Positions 41,846-55,180 of a DNA stretch of 64,000 nucleotides are shown in pieces (position 1 is the stretch's first letter; each line of letters begins with the position of its first letter). This stretch comes from Cotesia glomerata (Eukaryota > Arthropoda > Insecta > Hymenoptera > Braconidae). The stretch covers positions 8,997,813-9,061,812 of the forward strand of contig NC_058165.1 of the NCBI RefSeq assembly GCF_020080835.1, in the 5' to 3' direction. Position numbers and translations under genes: made by a program. Below the pieces are notes generated by a model, which had not been told where the DNA came from, did no database searches, and saw nothing but the letters and a program-made list of their open reading frames with translations.

Positions 41846-44800
41846 AGTTAACGGGAAAAGTGAACCGGAAGCGATTATCGATTAAGATTCGTTCTAATTT
41901 TAAAATAACTATAAAATCTCAGCACACTGTAGATTGTCGCACAGAAATAATTCAAATTATAATAAATAATAAGTAACAGTACATTATACGAAATATGAAT
42001 GAAGCCTTATTTAAAAGAACACAGGAAGACGTTTTGCGGTAAATTAAAGTAGCTGTTTTTTATATTTAAGAGTTATTTACCAAGTATGTGGACATGCACA
42101 TTGTTGTGGGCAACACATGGTACTTATTTCAATGCACTCATTATTTTTTTTGTTATAGCTTATTCTGCAGGCGAATTTGTGAATTGGAGTTAAATATACT
42201 CGCGTCTTCATGGTTATTTTGTTACAAACTTTTTGTTGAAACTAACAAACTCCAAGTCGAGGTATAATTTATTTTTTCACATACATGGATACAACAACCT
42301 GTTTTTATCAACATAACTTAAATTATACGGACTTATCAGCTCGGACATTGAATACAACAAAAATGAGTCAACACCGGTGAGATAACGACCGCTTAAAAAT
42401 TTATATTTTCACGATATAATGTATAGTATAAATATAAATACGAGGATAAATTTAATTCAAGTTAATTTATATTTGTGTAGATTTTAGATTGTAGATGCAA
42501 TGTTTTGTTGAATACAGGTGAATTATGTAACAATTATCACGGCGTAACGACTTATAGTCATGGATGTTGTAACGTCTATTTAAAAGTTTTAAATACAATA
42601 ACTAAGTAATTCATGTCTGTTAACTTATAAACGAATAATATTTAATTTTACTAGTGACAATTGATACCCATTACTCATAAACTCATAACTCATAATTCAT
42701 AAAAATAATATATAGGCATATGGCGAGAGACGTGTATTTGTGCTAATGTAACTGTTATTTATGAGACAATATATACATACATATATGAGTATTGAGAATT
42801 TACCAGAAGAAAAAAGAAGAAATACATAATATATAAATTATTTTAACGCAGATGGTTAATACAAATACTTACTCTAGGACAAATTAATAATTGTCAAGGA
42901 TTTATTGAAATTATAATTATTCTATTATTAGTGAAGTTATATTTCAAGTTTTTAAACTTTCAACAACGCAATTGTTTCTTTACAATTCAATAATTCATTT
43001 TACTGTAACAAATTTTTCAGATCTTTTCAAGAATTTTAAAGTTTTTTAATTCTATTATTTTTTTTCTGTCTTGAAGCAAAAATTTGGAAATTGTTTTTTT
43101 GATGATATTCTATTTATACTTGAGAGTATAAATTAACAAATTTACTAAAATCAGAATTTTTAAAAATTAAATTTATAGTCTACAAAATTTACACTTTTTT
43201 CTCATAATTTTTATATTTAAATTTATTTTAAAAAAACATAATTTTTTCTTCCAATTTAGAAAAAAAAAAAAAAACAATTTAAAAAAGTCAATTTTAGAAT
43301 AAACTTAATTCATAGTTTTTGAAATTTCACACTTTTGCCATTATTTTATCAAATTTTGAACAATATTATTTTATTTATCATCTTTTATTAATCATAAATA
43401 ATCATATTCATCTTTTATTAATCATATTATTTTTCTTCTTATAATTAAAAAAAACTAAATTTTGGAGTAAACTCATTTCGTAAATCTCAAAATTTGACAT
43501 TTTAGCTGTTTCTACTTAAAATTTTTTTTTGAACAATTACCTTTTGCTTAAATTTTATCAAAAAAAAAAAAAAAAAAACAATTATTAAAAGTTATTTTTA
43601 ATTTTTAGAAAACTGAAATGAGCAAACTGACAATTTTTTTTTCTTTAAGCAAATAAATTATAAAAAATATTTTTAAAAAATTGCATCAATTTTTTATTCA
43701 TTTTTGCAAGTGGACTTTTTCCGAAATTTTCTTTATAAATTATCAAATTGATCTATTAAAAAATAACCAGAAATTTTCAAAAATTTCTTTTTCTTTATCA
43801 TTCTATCTTTCACAAACTTGATGATTAATACATAATTTTAAACAAGTACTAAAATAAAATTAACTTTGCTAATTAAAAAAGGTTTACCTCAATCAAAATC
43901 AATTTTAATAATTATTTACAAATAAAAAAAAAAATATAAGTTATAAATTGTAAAATCTAAAAATAAAAAATGCCGTACTTAAAATTTCTAAGTATGCCTG
44001 ACTCATAGCTACTTGTAGCCTAAAGTGTCTGAATTAAATGAAAACGTAATTTTAATATATTCCGGGTGTGTCTCGCATCACTATCATCGTCATTTTTATG
44101 ACTATTGTTATGAAAATTGTCACTACCATTATTCATTGAAGAAACAATTAGATTTAGATATAAATAAAAAAAAAAAAAACAATAAACTGCAACCTAGATA
44201 ATAGTACCAACAAACCGTGAAATCGATCTACTTACGGATCAGCGGAGATAGTCTGCACACGTTGCATGTTTACCAGAATAAATAAACCAGATATTGTCAC
44301 AATAACAATCGAGAATCCTCACTATCTACATCAATTTATTCATAAATGTCTTTTAATAAATATTTTTAAATAAACTAATCTTAACAATTACTCTATCATA
44401 AAAAACAATCCGATTCCTATTTCTTCCCATTCAACATTTCTGCCGACTTGTCTCTTTATTACTTATCTACCTCATATTGAATATTATATTATATTCTTCA
44501 TTATTTAGAAAAAAAAACATATTAAATATACGGATTATTTTGATAATAAATTAGAATTGAAAAGAATGTCAAGATCAAGTGAAAGGACAAGTTAACAGCA
44601 AGGTCTTTATCACAGTTCACAGTAACCAAAATATCCACAATTCACAAAACACACCGTACGCATAAATATTTACTTCTTCCGTCATAGTCAGTTACTGAAG
44701 ATATATTTGTATTTTTATTTTTATTTATATCTTCATTAATTAGAAGAATACTGAGTGTAATAAGTAATAGTGTGCAAAGTCTTCTGAAGCTAAAACTCGA

Positions 44801-47029
44801 CTGAAGATTATAAGACTCGACTTGCACTTAATAAATTGTATTGAGGCTTAAGTTATATATCAAGTTATGTTAGATGTAATGTCGAAGCCGATGATGCGAA
44901 TAAACTGCGATGGATAAGGATATTATAAAGTATTAAGTATAAAACATACACTAGCACAAACACATACAATAACTGTACAGTTAAGACTTGTAAGACTTTT
45001 TAATCCCGTGCCGGTAATAAATAGATCGCGGTATATGATGAAGAAATGAAGAATAACTTTGATTGTGCTAAACTAAAATACTGGAATCCTCAGATACTGA
45101 ATTAAATACTAAATACTGTTGACTATCACGGTCGTTTCGCACAATGTAACATGTAACTACACACACATGGTGATTTATGGTATGTATGACTGTAATAAGT
45201 AACAATAAACAACTGGAAGACTATATATAATAATTATTATTTGTGTACGTGTGTACTGCTTAGCTGAGACTCTGAGAGACTACTCACTACTTAATTCTAT
45301 AACTCCATATGAGTCTACGTACGTAGACGGACTGGTCGACTGTTCAGTTCTCTTATCATCAATACATTTACGATTACATTCCGATTTCTTACGCGCTCAC
45401 TACTGTAGAAGCTTTTATTCATATATGTATTTATGTTGTACCTTGCGACACATTGGATTTATAGGTACATGTAAGGAGAGTAAAGCTAATTTGCTTTTCA
45501 TTATCGTTTGATCGGTGATTTTAGATATCGTGGGATTTTGTGGTATTATTTGATTGTTTTTACTTTTATTTTATAATCATTATTTTTTTTAATTAAAGTT
45601 ATAAATTTTTTCAGCATTAATTATTTAAAATATGCTTTTGATTAAAAAAACATAAAAAATATCTTAATTATATTCTTCTTTAATTTATAAGTATCTGTAA
45701 TTTTTTTTTTTATCCAAGAATTATTCTAATCTTTTACAATTTATCATCAATTTAAAAGACACATTAAGTATCATTTATAAATTAATTATAAAATCTAATT
45801 ATTATGATTTAAGAAAATTTTTTAAATTTTGAATTAAAAAAAAAACATCAATTTTTTTAAAATAAAAGTGTTGAAAAAATTTTTAAAAAGTAAAGAAAAA
45901 TTCATCTATTTTTTAGAATAAATAAAACAATAAAAAAATATTCATTTATGACCATGTATATGTGTTTGAAAATACTTGGTAATTATTAACAGACTGTGAA
46001 ATAATTTTTACACTAGCTGATTTAATTATGGAGGCCGTACAATTTCATTCAAAAGTGAATGTAAGCTAATTGACAGTTGATATAATTAATTTAAAAATAC
46101 GTCTGCGGTATATTATTATTTATTTATTATTTTTTTTTTTTTAGATTAAATCCATAGCAAAAAGAAACGTTTTATTTACATTTATTCCCAGCTGAAAGCG
46201 TAACTAGATAAATTATGTATCTTGCAAAGCTTTATCGGAAAAAAACGATGGAGCTTAATTCTAGTATTATCTACGGATTACAGGATTCAATAAAATTCCA
46301 CTTTTAAAATATTCTATAATTTTTTAAATAAAAATAAAAGAAAAATCTATTCTAATAAAAATTTAAAACGAAAAATCCGTAATTAACTAAATATTTTCTT
46401 GAATTTACCTAGAGCATTAAAAAATAATTAGTTTTCTCCATAAAATGATAAAATAATAATAAAAAGCAATTATAGATATCACCTATCGATTAAAACAGAT
46501 TTTTATCGTCACACGATATAATTAGAATTAATAATCTAATAATTCTCCAATTACCAGACACGGAATTTTTTTCTTTCACCAAGGTCTCAAAATTCTTTTG
46601 TTATTTTAAATTAAATCAACAAAGAAACTTTACCTTGAAAATTTCTTCTACTCTCCATAAATAAATCTTCTAAAAAATCTAACTTGATTTTAAAATCTCA
46701 TAATATTAAACTAGTAAGTACATAAGTACATACAGCCCGATGCACTCATGTAATTGATATTTATACTTCACTAGTATATCCTCAGTACTATATATATGCC
46801 TATTTATGTATTCAAATACATATACATATCACATATGTCAGTACTAGTTGAACGAACAGAAGCAATATACGAGTGACGACGTAAATTGGAGCAATACGAT
46901 CAGACATTTTCATGTATTAGCTGTTCATATATCACGTCTTATGTACTCAACGATCGATATACACTAATTTGGTTATTCATGTTATTATTACAATCCACAT
47001 TGTCATCAGTCATCACACATACATGCGTA

Positions 47030-47032
<3 letters not shown>

Positions 47033-47095
<63 letters not shown>
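47033..47095. repeat. (TA)n microsatellite
   Basis: About thirty TA units without interruption. Confidence 0.95.
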
Positions 47096-47097
<2 letters not shown>

Positions 47098-48955
47098 AAT
47101 ATATTTTTTCATTTAATATAATATGGGAATTGTGCGTGATGATTCATTTTTATTTTATCGGGTAATTATTTTCCTTCTGCGTCATTTTTTCAGAATAACG
47201 CTCATTAATTGTAATAAGTCATAAATGATAAAATTATTAGATTAAATTTCCTGAAAACTATAAAGAGTTTATTAGAAAATAAAATTAAAAATAAAAAAAT
47301 TTTATGAAACTAAAATTGAACATTTTTTTTGACAAATAAATTATGACAAACAAAAATCGATTTATAGAAGTTGAAAAAATGATGCAATATCTTTGTCTTA
47401 ATTTATTTGTTAAAAAAAATTTGTTGAACTGCCAAATTTCAGTTTTATAAAATTTTCTCATCTCAACTGTTGAATAAAAAAAAAAAACAAGTTATAAGTA
47501 AGTAAATAAATAAATATATCAATATATCAATACCTTCCCTAGACATCCCCATACCTTGTAATTACAGAAGGCAATTCAACCTTGACAGGTAATCTTAATT
47601 TATGCATATTATTTATAATTTATAACAAATAATTGACAATTATAAATAAAAAACAACAAATATAAATAATTATGCACAGAACACAAAACTCACTGTGCTG
47701 TGCAATAACTGAAAAACAAAATAGAAAAAAAATAAATATTATTAATTAATCAACACGTTTTTAGTGCGTGCGCAACAATCATGTGATTTTAATAAAAATA
47801 TGATGAAGCACTTTGATATTTACAAAAAAAAAGTAAAATGCAAATAGAGTAAATTTCAATAAAAATGAATAAAAATAGTTATTAAAAAATAGTAATTTTA
47901 ATTGTAATTGAATATGAATAATTAATAAATGATTAATTATACGCTTTTTACACAAACTAACCAAACAAATAAAATAAAAATGACGGTGAATAAAAACACT
48001 TTGTTAGCTGGATCGCAATTCGGAAGCTGATCTATGACGCAAACTCACTAAAGTTAATCACTGACATTTTTTTTTATTAATAACCGTTAATCACGGTACA
48101 TAATCACTCTACATACATATAATATAATGTAATGCAGTGTAACTGTTATATTTTAATTATTTTATCGTTTTTATTAAAAAGTTTAATTTAATAAAATAGC
48201 ACTGAGTTTTGTTGCGAAAGCTAACACCAAATTATTATTAACTTTTGTCTATATATTAATAATATACATTATACATTGCAAACAACTATTTTTCTAGTTA
48301 TCGGAGTACGTTTTACTCACACATTGGCGTCTAGTGAGTTATTGTTTATTTTTACACTGCTGCCAATCATTTTAAGTGACTGCAGTTGCGCGGTTATTTT
48401 TTTGAATTCCCTAGATTTTACGCGGGAAATTTAAACAAAAAAAATTATTTTAAACAATAAGAATATTTTTACAATATTCTTCATAGTTACAAAAAAATAA
48501 TTACGATAAATTACAAACTATTGAAAAAATAATTTTTAAATTTCTTAAATTTCGCGGGAAAATTTAATGTGAACAAGAAGCAAAAAAAAATATTTTTTAA
48601 ACTTGGAAAAAAATTTAAAGAGTATATTTACCTCAGTAATGCTTTTCTCCAGCAATAATCAGTCTCAATTACCAGTAATTGCAATTTCATTATATATGTA
48701 GAAGTTGCACCGAACATGGAAGAGTCCACAATTAATTACAATAATTAATGATAATCAATAAATTAATACTTATTAATTAGAATAAATCGCTCGATATATA
48801 TATTTAATTTTCTACAGTTATTAATGGATTTCTATGATTAAAAGTACACACTGAAAAATACCCTTATAAAAGGGTCCATACAAACACAATAAAAAAATAA
48901 TCTGAAATCTGAGGTATTTTTGCTTAACTCAATTAATCGTCAATAATGATATTAA

Positions 48956-49025
48956 TAGTGAAATAATTATAAATATGGTAGTGAAATAATTATAAATATG
49001 TTAGTGAAATAATTATAAATATGTT
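48956..49025. repeat. Three tandem copies of a 23-bp unit
   Basis: GTGAAATAATTATAAATATG starts at 48958, 48981 and 49004. Near-identical copies imply a recent expansion. Confidence 0.85.
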
Positions 49026-49594
49026 TAACGTTGATAAAAGGCAGTGGTTGAACCGCTTACGCGGATTCACTACTGACGAAAATTTCAGGGCCGATAGTCG
49101 ACAAACCTTGCGAATAAGGGTCAGTAAGAGCGCAAGCGCTCGCTGATAGATCGAATTTTTATCCCAGCTTTACTCACCGATTTCTCACATCCACGATAAC
49201 AATTCCATTGTATTATTATGTTTTGCGTAGTATGTAGGTAAGAAAATATATATATTGACTCGTGACGTCATTAGACTTTTCATTCACGAATGTTCCACGC
49301 CCACGCGACACGATAGTTATATATTTTTATACTGCACTGATATATCATTAGATTGAGTTCTTTTTTATTAATGATTTTCCCATCGTGATTTATTATTACA
49401 ATCATTGGATATTTTAATCTGGAGATTTCAGAAGTTTATTGACTTCAAATCATCATTATTATTATTATAAGTTTCCGCAATCCTGCAATAAAAACCAAAT
49501 TCATTGATTATCTAATCAGAAAAATGAATATGTATGTAAAATTTTTAGTACTTAGATTGAGAGATCACAATGATGTCAATTTTTGGCAAACTTA

Positions 49595-49788
49595 CCCAGA
49601 AAAAGAAGTTCACTTGAATCAAGTAAATAATTTTGAAGAGCTTTGATTTGAGTAGAAAAATTCTTAAACTAAGAAAATTTTTCTTGGTTAAAGTAAATTT
49701 TACTTGATTCAAGACAATGAAACTTTTCAAAATTATTTTCTTGGTTCAACAATTATTCCTTTAATTCAAGTTAATTTTTTTTTCTGTG
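49595..49788. mobile_element. Palindromic MITE with TA target site
   Basis: TA flanks (49593-49594, 49789-49790). Arms share AGAAAAA and ACTTGAAT words in inverted orientation. 194 bp, same family style as the element at 19644. Confidence 0.55.
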
Positions 49789-49860
49789 TATAGTTATTTT
49801 TTTCCACTGCTCAAAAAACGATTGTCGCATGCGAATTTTCAGTAAACTCCAAATTCAGTA

Positions 49861-50395
49861 TACATCAATGAAGTCACCGAAAACATGATTTTCACTATTT
49901 TGATAATTTTGAGGAGCTAACATTTCTAAACTTATTGACGAATTTCGCTCATTTTAGGGCTCATGCAAGCTAATTGTCCAAGAAATCTATATACTAAATT
50001 TCGTTAGGGTCTGTTAAGAATTCTCGATAGAATAACATTCATAAGTCGGTTGTACTACACATTGCCTGAAAATGGTTCAGTTTCACTCTTAACTTTGATA
50101 AAATAACTAGAAATGGTCAAAATGTCAATGTTATATAGCTATCACATGAATTTTTCAAAAATTAGCTATCTCTGTTCAATCAAAAGTTATACATCAATGA
50201 AGTGACCAAAAACGTGATTTTCACTATTTTGAAAATTTTAAATGGCCGCCATTTCTAAACTAATTGATCAATTTTGCTCATCTTCGAACTCGTTCAAGGT
50301 AATTAACTAAAGAATATGTGTGCCGAGTTTCATCTAAATCCGTTGAGAATTGTAGACGCTATCGTGTCCACAAGCCGCGTTATATTACATATGTA
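49861..50395. repeat. Diverged direct repeat, ~330-bp period
   Basis: TACATCAATGAAGT followed by GATTTTCACTATTTTGA starts at 49861 and again at 50190. Later matched words include CATTTCTAAACT. It is a diverged tandem duplication of unknown origin and is followed by the foldback element. Confidence 0.6.
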
Positions 50396-50415
50396 TATGT
50401 GTATGTAAATATATA

Positions 50416-51438
50416 TTAGGGTGCTTTTTTTTCAACTATTTTTTTTTTCGGTCCCATCGTGAAATTTTGTTGCAAGTATCCAAAAAAAAATACCCTGAAA
50501 GTTTAGGCCTTTAATATTAATATTAAGACCTCGACCCAGGCGTTTAAAGATTTCCCCTTAAAAAAACACAGAAACTTTGGCTTTTTTATGTTTAAATTTC
50601 TATAGCTCAGTGGCGTTTCATAGCATTGCTTCGACCATGGACGGGTTTTTTTCAGAATTGAATGTTCTACAAATGTGTCCATTGTGGCCAAGCCGTAACT
50701 CGAACCGGTAAGGTAGTACAGGCCTCTAAACTTGATTTTTCCATGAAATTCGCGTTTTTTCGCATTTATCTCGTGAATCACAAGAGCTACAGAAAAAATG
50801 TGAATGACAAACTTGTAGAAAATTTAATTTCCTACCAAAAAAGTTTAGAACACCAAGTCGCTAAAATCAATATTTTCGGAGATATTTAATAATATTTTTA
50901 AAAGATATTTTTTATAATTTGACGCAATTTTCGATAAACATTTGAAATTACTAAAAATTTATCATTATATATCTCTGAAAATTTTGATTTTAGCGATTTG
51001 GTGCTTCAAACCTTTTTTGTAGGAAATTGAATTTTCTACAAGTTTGTCGCTCAAATTTTTTCTGTAGCTCTTGTGATTCACGAGATAAATGCGAAAAAAC
51101 GCGAATTTCATAGAAAAATTAAGTTTAGAGGCCTGTACTACCTTGCCGGTTCGAGTTACGGCTTGGCCGCAATGGACATTTTTGTAGAACATTCAATTTT
51201 GAAAAAAACCCGTCCATGGTCGAAGCAATGCTATGAAATGCCACTGAGCTATAGAAATTTAAATATAAAAGAGCCAAAGTTTCTGTGTTATTTTAAGGGG
51301 AAATCTTTAAACGCCTGGGTTAAGATCTTAATATTAATATTAAAGGCCCAAACTTTCAGGGTATTTTTTCTTGGATACTTGCAACAAAATTTCACGATGG
51401 GACCAAAAAAAAACAGTTGAAAAAAAAAAGCACCCTAA
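50416..51438. mobile_element. 1.0-kb foldback element with ~480-bp inverted arms
   Basis: Starts TTAGGGTGC and ends GCACCCTAA inside TA-rich DNA. The left arm (50416-~50895) and right arm (~50955-51438) are close inverted copies with scattered mismatches and a ~60-bp spacer. The same short peptide frame (MIHEINAKKREFH...) appears on opposite strands only because of the palindrome. No transposase. A transcript would form a long double-stranded RNA. Confidence 0.85.
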
Positions 51439-51490
51439 TATATATATATATACTAGCTGTTACCCGCCCGCTCCGGTGGGCACTTTATAG

Positions 51491-52019
51491 AATCTGAACA
51501 AAAACAGTTTCACTGTAAAAAAATCGTGCCAAGTCCACGTTCATAAGACTATTAAGAAAAAAGAAATTTTTTTTTTTTTTACAAAAAGATATAAAATAAA
51601 AAAATTAAAAAATCCAAGTAACCGATATGATTGTATAAGATTTTCGGAAATTAAAAAAAATTTTGTTGTAAATTTAAAAATTAAAAAAAAAATTTTAGAA
51701 CGTATTTAGTGTGCGTGGTTGCAAAATATTTTACTTTTAATGAAATTCGTAAAATCTATTTACTAGGATTTTAATAAAATTGAAATACACAATGACGCAC
51801 ACCAAGTACGTTCCAAAATTTTTTTTTTAATTTTTAAATTTACAACAAAATTTTTTTTAATTTCCGAAAATCTTATACAATCATATCGGTTACTTGGATT
51901 TTTTAATTTTTTTATTTTATATCTTTTTGTAAAGAAAAAAAAATTTCTTTTTTCTTAATAGTCTTATGAACGTGGACTTGGCACGATTTTTTTACAGTGA
52001 AACTGTTTTTGTTCAGATT
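51491..52019. mobile_element. Palindromic element (529 bp) nested in composite repeat copy 1
   Basis: Ends AATCTGAAC and GTTCAGATT. Long inverted arms include AAATCGTGCCAAGTCCACGT and its complement and CCAAGTAACCGATATGATTG and its complement. The centre is AT-rich. Non-coding. Confidence 0.75.
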
Positions 52020-53521
52020 TTAGTATTTTTTGTAATTATAATAAAAATTTACAATTGGTACCAACTTAAATCTCGCGTTGGCTGCATTTTTTATAGCAAA
52101 CTATCCCCTTGAAGCTACAGTTTATGTAAAAATAATTCCAGCGCACCCTGGCGGGTATAGATGCAAGCTGTGAAATTTATTTTTTTAACTGTAGTTTCCC
52201 ATCTATTGGAGGATTACCATGCATTCTCAAATTATTTAGTCTGTGGCATGTCACTTTTTACATCGAAAAAAAGTCAGGATCGAAATTTTTGAGCTTGCTA
52301 TAGTTTACGTTGATAAAATTTAATAATTTCAAGTAGATTAATTGTCATAATTGAATATAATGAACTAATATCAGTAAAATAAAGTATGAATTACTGTTAT
52401 AATATAAAATTTAGGAACAAAAAGTACCGTAGAATTAAATAAAATTTTGCAACCTCGAAATACCGTTCTGCTTACGGTAAACACACTCGGTAGTCTGGCG
52501 CTCCGTTTACAACGGATTTGAACGGAACTTGGTGCCAGATTCTACCGAATCTGTGGATTGTATTTTGAGATCTAGACTTGAAATTCAATTGGAGTATTGT
52601 TCTGACTTGCACAGATTCAAAATTCTATCGGATTGGCCTGTATCTTTTATCCATGTCATAATTCTAGCGAATATCCATTGTAACTTTCAATGTGCAATCA
52701 CTATAACATTCCCGTGGCTTTCTTCAAAAATAAATAATCATTTTTGGATTTACGATTTTAATTTTTGATTTTACGAAATCTCTTAAAATGAATAGCCAAA
52801 TTTCTTTTCCACATCTCAAGTGTTTAGAAAATGTTTTCATTTTAATCTGTTACATTCCCGCGATCCCGTAATAAGAACAATTCATTGGTTGTGTGATCAG
52901 CAAAAATAAAATGTATGCAAAATACTTAGTCCGTTGACTATATAGCTACATGTAAAGTTAAATTTTAGAAACCTTACAATGACTTTTTCACCGCTGCCAA
53001 AGAGACGATTGTGGTAAGAAAATATAATTATTAAAAAAGGAAAATATTTTAATCCGTTGACCTTGGAGGCCATCCCTGTAATTACCTGTTTCTCTTAAGA
53101 TTCTATCAAATTTTATATCTCTAGGAAATATATTTGAAGAATATGAATTTTTTGACAACTATCACTCCCGCGCTCTTATGTGAAAGAGAAATTTCGTAAG
53201 ATCCTATTCGAGATGATTTTTACATTAAAAATAAAATATTCCAACAAAACTTCGAGTCCATAGAAACTATTGTTTTGAAAAGAAAGATTTTCATTGTTAA
53301 CGCCTCCGCAGTCCCTTTGGGATTGGAATTTGATAAAATTCATTCTTAGCTGAACTTGACATGATACATGAAGACTCCCACCAAATTTGAAGTCTGTCGA
53401 AGTTACAGTTTGGAAATTAAAATTTTAGATTTTAACACCCACCCCCGCAATTCCTATCGGAAGTAAACTTTATTGAAATCCATTTTGAGATGATCTCTAC
53501 AGGAGAAATAACAGATTTCTA

Positions 53522-54222
53522 CACGGAAAGAAAATTAAAGGAGTTTTTACTATTTTACTATTGTAATTTTTGCTAAATAAAATAGTAACGGTGGACTATA
53601 CTTCTCATTTAGTAATTTTTACGATCTACTATTGTAAATTTTATCCAACAAATAAGACTAGCAAGAGTCTTAAAAAGTCGGATACTATAAAGCAAATTTT
53701 ACAATATATGTTTGTGAACTTTACAGTTCAACTATTGTAAAAATTCACAGTTGGTTTTTTTAAAAGAAATATTAGGGAGGGACAGAGAGAGAAGGTTGGA
53801 CTAATTGGTACCGGTACAGTAATCGAAAAAAGAAACCGACATTTTCGTGTTATCTGAGAATCGAACCTAGAACCCTGTGTTGGCAGCCAGAGACTCTCCT
53901 TCTACGTTATCCGAAGTAAACTAAGACGCATATCATTTAACATTTACATAAACTCGGCGTCTAGTGCTGTCACGGCCATCACTCACACTAATTGAGAAAC
54001 ATTCCAATTCAACTATTGTAAAATTTGCTATAGTTTTATTGGAAAGATACAGAGGCAGCACTGGAAATTTTCATCTCTTAATTTTTACAATAGTAATATC
54101 GTATTTTTTCATGAATAAATAGTATTTTTTCTTCTAAAATATTTGACAATTAACAGTAATAAAAGTATAGTCCAGCTTTACAATAGTTGTATCGTAAATT
54201 TTCCCAGAAATTTTTTCCCGTG
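53522..54222. mobile_element. 701-bp TIR element with TA target site nested in copy 1
   Basis: TA flanks (53520-53521, 54223-54224) with ends CACGGAAAGAAAATT and, inverted, CACGGGAAAAAATTT. Inverted copies of a GGACTATACTT word sit near both ends. Several ACTATTGTAAAAATT-type words recur inside. It carries a minus-strand tRNA-like segment (about 53850-53913). Confidence 0.65.
53850..53913 (-). pseudogene. tRNA-like segment within the nested TIR element
   Basis: On the minus strand GGTTCGATTCT (53857-53867 complement) fits Pol III box B, preceded by CTCTGGCTGCCAACACAG, an anticodon-arm-like stretch. Box A is weak and the acceptor stem is not convincing. A captured tRNA or SINE fragment rather than a working tRNA. 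Confidence 0.3.
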
Positions 54223-54818
54223 TACCAAATTTAGAGTTTTCAGAAGCTATATTTTGGAAATGAACATTTTTTATTGTCAACACCCACCCCGCGATCCTTA
54301 TTGGAGGTGATTCGTTGTAAAATCCGTTCTTAGATCATTTCTATATCACATATAGAAGACTCCTATCAAATTTGAAGTCTATAGGAGCTATAGCTTTGAA
54401 ATTAAAAATTTTAATTGTAAATAACCACCCCCGCAAACCCCTGTGGGGTGAGCTATCGTAAAATTCGTTCCTATATTATTTCTACATCTCTTACAGAAAA
54501 TTCCTACCCAGTTTGGAGTCTATTGAAGCTATAGTTTGAAAACGGGAATTTTTTATTGTTAACGCCCCCGCAATCCTCTTTGGGGTAGGATATCGTAAAA
54601 TTCGTTCATAAATTATTTTTACACCACGTACAGAAATTTCCTATAAAATTTGGAATCTGTAGGAGCTATAGCTTGAAAATTAAAAATTTTCATTGTTAAT
54701 ACCCACCCCCGCAACCCTCTGTGGGGTATAATATCGTAAAGTTCGTTCATAGATTATTTCTAGATCTCTTACAGAAGATTCTTACTAAATTTGGAGTCGA
54801 TAGGAGCTATAGTTTATA

Positions 54819-55030
54819 CACAGTAAAAAATTTTGCGTCATTGCGTCAAAAAATTTTGTGTTAAAAATTTTTATGTTAAATATTTTACACTTTTTTGTGT
54901 TAATTTAACATTTTTCTGTGTTAATTTAACACAATTAATGTTAAATTTACACATAAAAGTGTTAAATATTTAACACAAAAATTTTTAACACATAATTTTT
55001 TGACGCAATGACGCAAAATTTTTTACTGTG
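54819..55030. mobile_element. 212-bp palindromic MITE with TA target site
   Basis: TA flanks (54817-54818, 55031-55032). Ends CACAGTAAAAAATTTTGCGT and its exact complement, and nearly the whole element folds back on itself. Its clean ends imply a relatively recent insertion into copy 1. Confidence 0.85.
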
Positions 55031-55180
55031 TAGTGGGTGGAATTTCGTTAAATCCGTTCTTAGCTGACTTCTACTCGATAAAAAAAATATTCCTACCAAA
55101 TTTCAAGTCTCTAGGTCTTATGGTTCAAGAGATATCGTGATGAGTGACTATATACGTGGAAATCATATATATATATATAG

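Larger units (their letters stand above)
40545..49594 (-). other. Synthase 5' leader introns and upstream region
   Basis: No coding exon on either strand. Candidate non-coding exon ends on the minus strand, judged by strong donor words, are at 42873 (gtaagt), 44236 (gtaagt) and 48321 (gtgagt); none is proven. CpG-richer patches at about 48360-48400 and 49040-49320 (with the GAGCGCAAGCGCTC palindrome at 49131) are possible promoters. AT-rich sequence and microsatellites make up the rest. Confidence 0.4.
51452..55166 (+). mobile_element. Composite repeat, copy 1, with ~140-bp internal tandem units and nested insertions
   Basis: Begins CTAGCTGTTACCCGCCCGCT near 51452 and ends at an ATGAGTGAC...(TA)n segment near 55166. 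A body segment (52549-52742, with CACTATAACATTCCCGTGGC) recurs in copy 2. Internal units carry a CACCCACCCCCGCAA word at about 53449, 54278, 54425, 54562 and 54700. Nested palindromic elements at 51491, 53522 and 54819 interrupt it. No intact ORF. Confidence 0.6.

Noticed and set aside
50503..51420. Apparent duplicated small protein on opposite strands
   Set aside because: The two frames are the same sequence seen on both arms of a foldback element, not two genes.
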